Source of the DNA: Vibrio natriegens NBRC 15636 = ATCC 14048 = DSM 759
GTDB lineage: Bacteria; Pseudomonadota; Gammaproteobacteria; Enterobacterales; Vibrionaceae
Length of the DNA: 64,000 nucleotides
Assembly: GCF_035621455.1 (NCBI RefSeq)
Contig: NZ_CP141822.1
Coordinates: 496,001-560,000, forward strand
Reading direction: 5' to 3'
Shown here: positions 57,880 through 64,000 of the stretch, piece by piece
How positions within the stretch are numbered: position 1 is the stretch's first letter
Layout: each line of letters opens with the position of its first letter
The notes under the pieces: generated by a model
The model's database searches: none
Told to the model about the DNA's origin: nothing
Seen by the model: the letters and a program-made list of their open reading frames with translations, nothing else
Position numbers and translations under genes: made by a program

Positions 57880-58214
57880 AGTGATAGTTACTTAAGTAGG
57901 CATTTGATTATTTATTTCCTAAAGCGAAAGCAGCGTTAACTTTCGTATGGAAGTTCGTTATTGCCTACATTCAATTCTGAAAATTACTTTTGTTGGCTGT
58001 ACTTTCAATGAGCATCAGCCTAATTAGTTGGTTCGATGGGCAGAGGAGTTTGGTCGACAATTGATGAAAAAAGTCGTCTCTCCACTTTATTATTTTTCTT
58101 ACCAATGACTCGAACGGACTGAATCATATATCAAAAAGCACAAAAAGTGTGCGAATATTATCTGAAAGTGTCGGGATAGCTAAAAAGTGATGTTGGTTCA
58201 GCCTTCAGAAAACG
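57880..58214. other. Gene-free region upstream of the M23 gene
   Basis: No gene seen. GTAGGCA (57896-57902) pairs with TGCCTAC (57962-57968) around an inner hairpin CGAAAG/CTTTCG (57925-57945), giving a possible folded leader of the minus-strand M23 gene. The remainder shows no clear signal. Confidence 0.35.
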
Positions 58215-58239
58215 AAAGGCCGCTATGATAGCGGCCTTT
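58215..58239 (-). terminator. Terminator of ettA
   Basis: AAAGGCCGCTA/TAGCGGCCTTT perfect stem with a 3-base loop, about 60 bases after the ettA stop; the minus-strand tail is CGTTTTCT. Confidence 0.7.
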
Positions 58240-58299
58240 GTTCAAATTACAATCGGACTTTCCTGACTGTTTCAGGTAGCGACCATGAATCTGTAGAGA

Positions 58300-59967
58300 T
58301 TACTTCGCGATACGTTTGTATTTGATGCGATGAGGTTCTGCAGCTTCAGGACCAAGCGTCTTCTTCAACCAGTCCATGTACTCGGTGTAGTTGCCTTCGT
58401 AGAAGTTAACCTGACCTTCGTCACGGTAGTCGATGATGTGTGTTGCGATACGGTCAAGGAACCAACGGTCGTGCGAGATAACCATTGCACAGCCCGGGAA
58501 TTCAAGTAGCGCTTCTTCTAGTGCACGTAGCGTTTCAACGTCAAGGTCGTTGGTTGGTTCATCGAGTAACAGTACGTTGCCGCCCGCTTTCAGTAGTTTC
58601 GCAAGGTGTACACGGTTACGCTCACCACCAGATAGCTCACCGATTACTTTCTGTTGATCAGAGCCTTTGAAGTTGAAACGTGAACAGTATGCACGTGCAG
58701 GGATTTCGAAGTTGTTGATCTTAATGATATCAGCGCCTTCAGAAATCTCTTGGAATACAGTGTTCTTGTCGTTCATTGAGTCACGGAACTGCTCAACCGA
58801 TGCCAGTTTCACAGTATCACCCAGTTCAATAGTGCCTGAATCTGGTTGCTCTGTGCCGCTTAGCATTTTGAATAGCGTTGACTTACCTGCACCGTTGGCA
58901 CCGATAATACCGACGATCGCACCTTTAGGGATGCTGAATGACAAGTCATCAATCAGTACACGGCCGTCGAACGATTTCGTCAGGTTATTCACTTCGATAA
59001 CCTTGTCACCTAGGCGCTCACCTGGTGGGATAAATAGTTCGTTGGTCTCGTTACGTTTTTGATGGTCAGTGTTTTGAAGCTCTTCAAAACGAGCCATACG
59101 CGCTTTCGATTTCGCCTGACGACCTTTAGGGTTTTTGCGTACCCACTCAAGTTCTTTCTCGATGGTCTTTTGACGAGCACTTTCTTGTGATGCTTCTTGC
59201 TGTAGACGTGCATCTTTTTGCTCTAGCCAAGAGGTGTAGTTACCTTCCCATGGAATACCTTCACCACGGTCAAGTTCAAGAATCCAGCCAGCAGCGTTAT
59301 CAAGGAAGTAACGGTCGTGGGTAATCGCTACAACAGTACCTGTGTAATCAACCAGGAAGCGTTCTAGCCAAGCAACAGACTCAGCATCCAAGTGGTTGGT
59401 TGGTTCGTCGAGAAGAAGCATGTCTGGCTTTTCTAGTAGAAGACGACAAATAGCGACACGACGACGCTCACCACCTGACAGATGGGCAATCTTTTGATCC
59501 CACTCAGGAAGACGCAAAGCATCCGCTGCACGTTCCAGAGCATTATCAAGATTATGGCCATCTTTCGCTTGAATCAGAGCTTCCAGCTCGCCTTGTTCTT
59601 TTGCCAGAGCATCGAAATCCGCATCTGGTTCAGCGTATGCTGCATATACCGCGTCCAAACGTTGAAGCGCGCCTGCAACGTCTGATACCGCTTCTTCTAC
59701 GATCTCACGAACGGTTTTTGATTCATCAAGTACCGGCTCCTGAGGCAGGTAGCCAACATTAAGCCCAGGTTGTGGACGTGCTTCACCGTCGATATCCGTG
59801 TCGATACCCGCCATGATACGTAGCAGAGTTGATTTACCTGCACCGTTCAGACCTAAAACACCGATTTTCGCACCAGGGAAGAAGCTCAGAGAGATGTCTT
59901 TAAGAATTTGACGCTTAGGTGGCACGATTTTGCTCACCCGCGACATGGTATATACGTATTCAGCCAT
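58300..59967 (-). CDS. ettA: Energy-dependent translational throttle protein EttA (ABC-F)
   Basis: 555-aa soluble ABC-F ATPase that binds the ribosomal E site and gates the first elongation step according to the ATP/ADP ratio. It has two ATP-binding cassettes: Walker A GLNGAGKSTLLRIMAG (about residue 38) and GANGAGKSTLFKML (about 353), signatures LSGGERRRVAI and LSGGERNRVHL, and Walker B LLLDEPTNHLD and LLLDEPTNDLD. The linker contains a basic stretch (RKNPKGRQAKSKARMARF). No membrane domain. Start MAEYVYTMSRVSKIVPPKR is typical. Confidence 0.96.
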   Translation of the reverse strand: MAEYVYTMSRVSKIVPPKRQILKDISLSFFPGAKIGVLGLNGAGKSTLLRIMAGIDTDIDGEARPQPGLNVGYLPQEPVLDESKTVREIVEEAVSDVAGALQRLDAVYAAYAEPDADFDALAKEQGELEALIQAKDGHNLDNALERAADALRLPEWDQKIAHLSGGERRRVAICRLLLEKPDMLLLDEPTNHLDAESVAWLERFLVDYTGTVVAITHDRYFLDNAAGWILELDRGEGIPWEGNYTSWLEQKDARLQQEASQESARQKTIEKELEWVRKNPKGRQAKSKARMARFEELQNTDHQKRNETNELFIPPGERLGDKVIEVNNLTKSFDGRVLIDDLSFSIPKGAIVGIIGANGAGKSTLFKMLSGTEQPDSGTIELGDTVKLASVEQFRDSMNDKNTVFQEISEGADIIKINNFEIPARAYCSRFNFKGSDQQKVIGELSGGERNRVHLAKLLKAGGNVLLLDEPTNDLDVETLRALEEALLEFPGCAMVISHDRWFLDRIATHIIDYRDEGQVNFYEGNYTEYMDWLKKTLGPEAAEPHRIKYKRIAK

Positions 59968-60026
59968 TGCCGATCGTTCCTAAATTAACTGTTATTCAAA
60001 CCCACTATTTTATACCAACTGCCTGA

Positions 60027-60100
60027 TATACCCAAATGACTTCAGGATACCCAATTCAGAGCCTTGTCACTGACTGGCATAAATCGTTTACCTGGGGCTA
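60027..60100. repeat. Palindromic interspersed repeat, degenerate copy 2
   Basis: TATACCCAAATGACTTCAGG at the left end and AGAGCCTTGTCACTGA in the middle match copy 1 (48447-48521, minus strand) with few changes; the right arm has decayed. Confidence 0.6.
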
Positions 60101-60409
60101 TTTGTTACCGCGCTGCAAGAATTTTACCTGTTATACGATTTCTTATTCTCAGCTGACCGGAAACTTACATGGTTACGGTATACACTTTTGTTATTCGCTT
60201 GAAGTGAAGAATGGATTTCTTTGCACATTATGAACTTCTCGTCCTCATTGCTGCAAAAGTTAACGAGTATAAATTTTAATACATCAATTCACTTTACATT
60301 GGTTGCATATTTCTGTGTAAATGTATGCATATACTTAAAGTGCCTTTGAAACATAAACTCTAAGAAAACTAGGCTTTGAGGCAATAAATGTCTGGGGAAA
60401 AATATACAA
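60101..60409. other. Gene-free region upstream of slt
   Basis: AT-rich, no gene, terminator or clear operator found. It must hold the promoters of slt and, on the other strand, probably ettA. Confidence 0.4.
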
Positions 60410-62347
60410 ATGAGATTCAACGTTACGGAATTGGCTAAAAGTGTATGCTGTGCTGCTGCTTTATGTGCGGTTAGTCTGACAGCGAACGCCGCGCTTAGCT
60501 TAGAAAAACAGCGCGAAGTGTATGAGCAGGCCCAAAATCTATTAGATAAAAATGACATCAACGGGTACTTAGTGATCCGTCCCAAAATTGCGGACTATCC
60601 GCTGACACCTTATGTGGACTACCGTACTTTCATTCGACAGTTACCGAGTAAGTCCCCAAAACAAGTTAATGACTTTATCTCCGAGTACGAGACTTTTCCT
60701 TTTTCTCGCCGTGTTAGCGCTCCTTATCTGAATCATCTCTACAAAGAGAAAGATTGGAAGGCCATTACTGAGTTTCAAAAAGTGATACCCAGTGGCGAGC
60801 GTTACCAGTGTATTTTTTACCAGGCGAATTTGAAGCAGGGTAAACAAGTTGCGGCGTTTAAAGGCGCGGAAGATATGTGGTTAAGCGGTTCAAGTATCGC
60901 TTCTGAGTGTGACCCGCTATTTTCTGCCTGGGATAAAGCGGGCGGAAGAACTGACGATTTGATATTACAGCGAATGTTACTGGCGTTTGATGCACGTAAC
61001 GGCAGCCTGATTAGTTATCTGCAAAAGCTACCAAAGTCGGCCAAAGCGAAACAACAAGCCCAAGATATGAAGGCGTTGTTTGATAAGCCTGCCACGGTCG
61101 CTGAATTTGCCAAGAAAAAGCCCGCGAACGATTTTAATCGTGCTCAGAGTCAATATGCGTTAGAAAAGTTAGCTCGCATGAATATCGAGCAGGCACAACA
61201 AGCGTATGACTCGGTGGTAAAAGGGCAGAAATTCTCTCCTGAAAAAGCACAGTCTTTGGCGGATTACATTGCCTTCAGGCTGACGCGTACAGAGTCGGCC
61301 AGTCTGGCTAAATGGCGAGATGACAAGACAAAAACCAGTCAGGACCTGCCTCTCATCGAGACTCGTATTCGCCTCGCGGTGCAAAATGCAGACTGGAAAG
61401 GGGTTCAGGAGTGGATAGCGGTTCTTAACAAAGAAGAGCAGGCGACGCTGCGATGGCAATATTGGTTGGGTCGAAGTGAGATTGCACTGGGAGATGACAT
61501 TGCGGGTAAGAAGCGTTTAGCAACATTGGTTGGAGAGCGTAACTTTTATAGTGTCGCAGCCGCAAACGCGATAGGGCAGTCGATCAAATATCCAAGTCAC
61601 CGAATCAAATTAGACATTAAGGCAGTTCAGCCTTATCACGATGCTCTGGCCCGTATTTCGGAGATGATCGCGACAGACAAGATTTCTGCAGCAAAAAGCG
61701 AATGGGCGCATTTGCTCCGTCGAGTGAATAAAGACGACAAAGCCATGCTAGCGGCTTATGCCTCTTCGAAGCATTGGCATCACCTGACTGTTACCGCAAG
61801 TATTCAAGCTCAAATGTGGGACAATATTGAATTACGGTTCCCTGTTGCGCATCAGTGGTGGTTTAATTTCTATGCGAAGAAGCATGACATCGACCCGGTT
61901 ACTATGATGTCTTTGGCAAGGCAAGAGAGTGCGTTGGATGTAGAGGCTCGTTCACCCGTTGGTGCACGCGGTATCATGCAGATAATGCCTGAAACTGCAA
62001 AATACACCGCACGTAAGTACAAGTTAAAGTATCAAGGTACTGAAGAGTTGTATAACGTCGGTAAAAATATCGAAATTGGCAGCCATTACCTGCAAGGTTT
62101 ATTGGAGGATTACGATAATAATCGTATTTTTGCTCTAGCGGCTTATAATGCTGGCCCTAACAGAGTGAAAACGTGGCGAGAGCGAACCCAAGGAAAAGTG
62201 GATGCTTATGCCTTTATCGAGGCGATTCCATTTAAAGAGACACGTGGTTATGTTCAGAACATCTTAATGTTTGAAACTTACTACCGTGATCTTTTGGGTA
62301 TCGATGGCGCGTTCTTGAATCAACATGAGATCAATACCAAGTATTGA
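60410..62347 (+). CDS. slt: Soluble lytic murein transglycosylase Slt70
   Basis: 645-aa periplasmic enzyme that cleaves glycan strands to 1,6-anhydro-MurNAc ends. Signal peptide MRFNVTELAKSVCCAAALCAVSLTANA (cleaved after ANA; given in parts: MRFNVTELAKS, CCAAALCAVSLTANA), a long helical U-ring domain, and a C-terminal goose-type lysozyme domain with LARQESALD (catalytic Glu506), GARGIMQIMPETAKY and AAYNAGPNRV. Products feed the NagZ-AnmK-MurQ recycling set found in this window. trpR follows 13 bases later, as in E. coli slt-trpR. Confidence 0.96.
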   Translation: MRFNVTELAKSVCCAAALCAVSLTANAALSLEKQREVYEQAQNLLDKNDINGYLVIRPKIADYPLTPYVDYRTFIRQLPSKSPKQVNDFISEYETFPFSRRVSAPYLNHLYKEKDWKAITEFQKVIPSGERYQCIFYQANLKQGKQVAAFKGAEDMWLSGSSIASECDPLFSAWDKAGGRTDDLILQRMLLAFDARNGSLISYLQKLPKSAKAKQQAQDMKALFDKPATVAEFAKKKPANDFNRAQSQYALEKLARMNIEQAQQAYDSVVKGQKFSPEKAQSLADYIAFRLTRTESASLAKWRDDKTKTSQDLPLIETRIRLAVQNADWKGVQEWIAVLNKEEQATLRWQYWLGRSEIALGDDIAGKKRLATLVGERNFYSVAAANAIGQSIKYPSHRIKLDIKAVQPYHDALARISEMIATDKISAAKSEWAHLLRRVNKDDKAMLAAYASSKHWHHLTVTASIQAQMWDNIELRFPVAHQWWFNFYAKKHDIDPVTMMSLARQESALDVEARSPVGARGIMQIMPETAKYTARKYKLKYQGTEELYNVGKNIEIGSHYLQGLLEDYDNNRIFALAAYNAGPNRVKTWRERTQGKVDAYAFIEAIPFKETRGYVQNILMFETYYRDLLGIDGAFLNQHEINTKY

Positions 62348-62360
62348 GTGAGGTAACTTG

Positions 62361-62660
62361 ATGTCACACGAACCCGAGTACACAGACTGGCAGCAGATTC
62401 TTGAGCTAATTCGAACAAGTGTCGATAGTCAGCAGCATGAAATGTTTTTAACGATGCTGATGACGCCTGATGAACGAGATTCATTAATTGCCCGAGTGAA
62501 CATTCTTAATGAACTGCTCAAAGGCGAGTTATCTCAACGTCAGATCAGCCAGATGCTGGGCGTGGGCATTGCAACCATCACACGTGGCTCAAATGAGTTG
62601 AAATCCAAATCGGATGAAGAGAAAGACCAGCTCAAGGCATTATTAGAGCCAACAGAGTAA
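62361..62660 (+). CDS. trpR: Trp operon repressor TrpR
   Basis: 99-aa helical repressor that binds operators of tryptophan genes with L-tryptophan as corepressor. The HTH reads LSQRQISQMLGVGIATITRGSNELK (in two parts: LSQRQISQMLGVG, IATITRGSNELK), matching the TrpR family. The ATG at 62361 was preferred to the adjacent TTG; AGGT lies 7 bases upstream. Co-transcribed with slt. A strong bidirectional terminator follows. Confidence 0.95.
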   Translation: MSHEPEYTDWQQILELIRTSVDSQQHEMFLTMLMTPDERDSLIARVNILNELLKGELSQRQISQMLGVGIATITRGSNELKSKSDEEKDQLKALLEPTE

Positions 62661-62663
62661 AAC

Positions 62664-62691
62664 AAAAGGGCGGAGATTCCGCCCTTTTTTA
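62664..62691. terminator. Shared terminator, trpR and yjjX
   Basis: AAAAGGGCGGA/TCCGCCCTTTT stem with a 3-base loop, between convergent genes. Confidence 0.9.
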
Positions 62692-62717
62692 TTATCACTA
62701 GAATAGGAACGTCAGCT

Positions 62718-63251
62718 TTAAAGGTTAGCTGGAAAGTGCTCTGTGTTGGTAAAAGGAATCAAAGCCAGAATTAAGGCTTGATGATATACCGAGCTGCGCG
62801 TCAATTGGTTTTGGGTCAATAGACTAATTGCGCCACCCTTCTGTTTAATATTTTCTGTGCCAAACACGCTGTCCATAACATCGCCAAGTTCGTTGGCATG
62901 TTCAAGTTGCGCCAACACTTCTGGCGGTAACATCAAACTTGCTGAGCGGGATTCGCCACGATGAGTCTGCGACTCGATCACCATCCAGGCGAAGGTAACA
63001 TTGCCTTCGATACCAGCTTCTAGTCCAACATAAAAATCCCCGCCTAGAGCTTCGACTTTGGCATTTTTTACTCTATTCAATGCGCCTGTATACGTTTCTT
63101 CGTTGCTCATCGGCTGATCCGCAACTTCGCTGGGTACACTTACTCCCTCAAACTCAAAAGCCTGATTTGGAAATGCACTTTGAAACGCACTCTTAACCGC
63201 ATTGATTTTTGCTGGATTTAAAGAGGCAATAACGACTTTTTGGGTTGCCAT
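62718..63251 (-). CDS. yjjX: Inosine/xanthosine triphosphatase YjjX
   Basis: 177-aa house-cleaning nucleotide phosphatase that hydrolyses ITP and XTP. Family landmarks: VVIASLNPAKINAVKSAF at the start, EETYTGALNRVKNA (about residue 52), and DFYVGLEAGIEG (about residue 75). The ATG at 63251 gives the usual N-terminus MATQKVVIASLNP; a GTG 5 codons earlier is the alternative, and neither has a strong SD. In E. coli yjjX also adjoins trpR, but here it is convergent with it and follows pheA. Confidence 0.9.
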   Translation of the reverse strand: MATQKVVIASLNPAKINAVKSAFQSAFPNQAFEFEGVSVPSEVADQPMSNEETYTGALNRVKNAKVEALGGDFYVGLEAGIEGNVTFAWMVIESQTHRGESRSASLMLPPEVLAQLEHANELGDVMDSVFGTENIKQKGGAISLLTQNQLTRSSVYHQALILALIPFTNTEHFPANL

Positions 63252-63275
63252 GATCTTTTTGCTCACAGGTGTCTA

Positions 63276-64000
63276 TTAACTCAATTTAACTTGGGTTGGT
63301 TTTACGTTTTCGCTAGGGTAACAACCTAGTACTTTCAGGTGCTTAGTGATCTTAGTGAGCTCTTGTAACGCTTGCTGCATCTCTTGCGAATCCAAATGAG
63401 ATTCTAGGTCAACGTAGAACATTTCTTCCCATGGATTGCCCATAATAGGACGCGACTCAAGCTTGGTCATATTGATGCCATAGCGTTGCAGTACCAGTAG
63501 TGTTTCAACCAGTGAACCCGCTTGTTGAGACGTGGACATAATCAGCGTCGTCTTGGCTGGTATTTGGGTAGAAACCTCGACTGGTTTACGAGCTACTACA
63601 ATAAAGCGAGTATGGTTTTCTGTTTGGTTGGCGATGTTGCCCTGAATCGCTTGTAGGCCGTACAACTTACCGCTTGATGCATTACCGATAGCAGCTACAT
63701 CATCTCGGCCTAGCTCTTGTACCTTCTGCATTGCATCGGCTGTGCTGGCACACGACTCTAGTTTCACGCCTTTCATGCGGCTAAGGAACTCACTGCATTG
63801 TTGATGTGGCTGAGGGTGAGAGTAAAGCGTTTTGATGTCTTCGAGACGGATGTCTTTTGTCGCAACCAAGCAATGTTCAATAGGCTGCGTTAACTCACCA
63901 ACGATGTACAACGTGGTGTGCTGCAGCAAGTCATACACTTCGTTAATAGAGCCAGAACTCGTGTTTTCAATCGGTAGGACACCGTAGTCGGCGTGACCTG
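63276..64000 (-). CDS. pheA: Chorismate mutase / prephenate dehydratase (P-protein), 5' end outside window
   Basis: C-terminal part of the bifunctional enzyme of phenylalanine synthesis; the frame is open to the window edge, so the mutase domain lies beyond it. The first visible residues [20 protein letters not shown], followed by VYDLLQ, are the prephenate dehydratase core; [14 protein letters not shown] lies about 105 residues on, and a C-terminal ACT domain with LESRP (feedback by Phe) follows. About 241 residues are visible. It is 24 bases upstream of yjjX on the same strand. Confidence 0.95.
   Translation of the reverse strand, partial: GHADYGVLPIENTSSGSINEVYDLLQHTTLYIVGELTQPIEHCLVATKDIRLEDIKTLYSHPQPHQQCSEFLSRMKGVKLESCASTADAMQKVQELGRDDVAAIGNASSGKLYGLQAIQGNIANQTENHTRFIVVARKPVEVSTQIPAKTTLIMSTSQQAGSLVETLLVLQRYGINMTKLESRPIMGNPWEEMFYVDLESHLDSQEMQQALQELTKITKHLKVLGCYPSENVKPTQVKLS

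Noticed and set aside
60036..60233. 65-codon ORF between ettA and slt
   Set aside because: Lies within the interspersed repeat and AT-rich spacer; not a credible gene.

Overview
The window is a stretch of core chromosome from a Vibrio species, in the part of chromosome I that corresponds to the vpsR, hlyU and nptA neighbourhood of V. cholerae. This rests on recognisable Vibrio genes (vpsR, hlyU, nptA, a DUF3545 protein, a short CstA transporter beside a BtsS/BtsR pair) and on conserved gamma-proteobacterial gene order (thrABC; fldB/xerD-dsbC-recJ-prfB-lysS; mutH/rppH-ptsP-lgt-thyA; rpsT/murJ-ribF-ileS-lspA-fkpB-ispH; aroF-tyrA; slt-trpR-yjjX). I see no prophage, insertion sequence, integron, CRISPR array, tRNA or rRNA. 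The species cannot be fixed from the sequence alone. Two genes are cut by the window edges: thrA on the left and pheA on the right.

Layout. 1-5.5 kb: threonine operon thrABC, then the anaerobic glycyl-radical spare part grcA behind two FNR-like sites. 5.5-9.1 kb: base-excision repair (nfo, ung), a 38-codon small ORF between them, a hemerythrin-like protein and a DUF3545 protein. 8.4-15.9 kb: an AGCS sodium/alanine symporter behind a long structured leader, yaaA, srmB, trmN6, brnQ and fldB. 16-22.4 kb: xerD, dsbC, recJ, prfB (intact programmed frameshift) and lysS. 22.6-26.4 kb: vpsR, a CxxC small ORF, a DUF1127-like protein, tas and a small acidic protein. 26.4-33 kb: mutH, a 618-bp gene-free region rich in DnaA boxes and GATC sites, then the run rppH-ptsP-TauE-lgt-thyA. 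33-37.4 kb: a QEGLA/DUF1704 metallopeptidase-like protein, nptA, nhaR and hlyU. 37.5-46 kb: rpsT, murJ, ribF, ileS, lspA, fkpB and ispH. 46-51.2 kb: btsS-btsR, a CstA-family transporter and two small envelope proteins. 51.2-57.9 kb: the peptidoglycan-recycling set murQ-anmK and nagZ, aroF-tyrA behind TyrR boxes, and an M23 endopeptidase. 58.3-64 kb: ettA, slt, trpR, yjjX and pheA.

How the genes work together. Several blocks are functional modules. NagZ, AnmK, MurQ, Slt and the M23 enzyme cut and recycle murein, and MurJ exports its lipid II precursor. AroF, TyrA, PheA and TrpR (with TyrR sites) run and control aromatic amino acid synthesis. Lgt and LspA mature lipoproteins. Nfo, Ung, MutH and RecJ repair DNA. 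BtsS/BtsR and the CstA transporter form a likely pyruvate-sensing and uptake unit.

The most striking non-coding signals are: (1) about ten direct repeats (AGTGGT, or ACCACT on the other strand) on a 20-bp period between cstA and the divergent lipoprotein gene. They resemble the BtsR/YehT box, which occurs as one pair in E. coli, so this looks like a multi-site operator array. (2) A candidate DARS2-like locus between mutH and rppH, with perfect DnaA boxes, a perfect IHF consensus and clustered GATC. (3) A duplicated motif with fixed spacing in the leader of the sodium/alanine symporter. (4) A perfect 24-bp palindrome at a predicted promoter of the QEGLA gene. (5) Tandem FNR sites at grcA with 53-bp centre-to-centre spacing.
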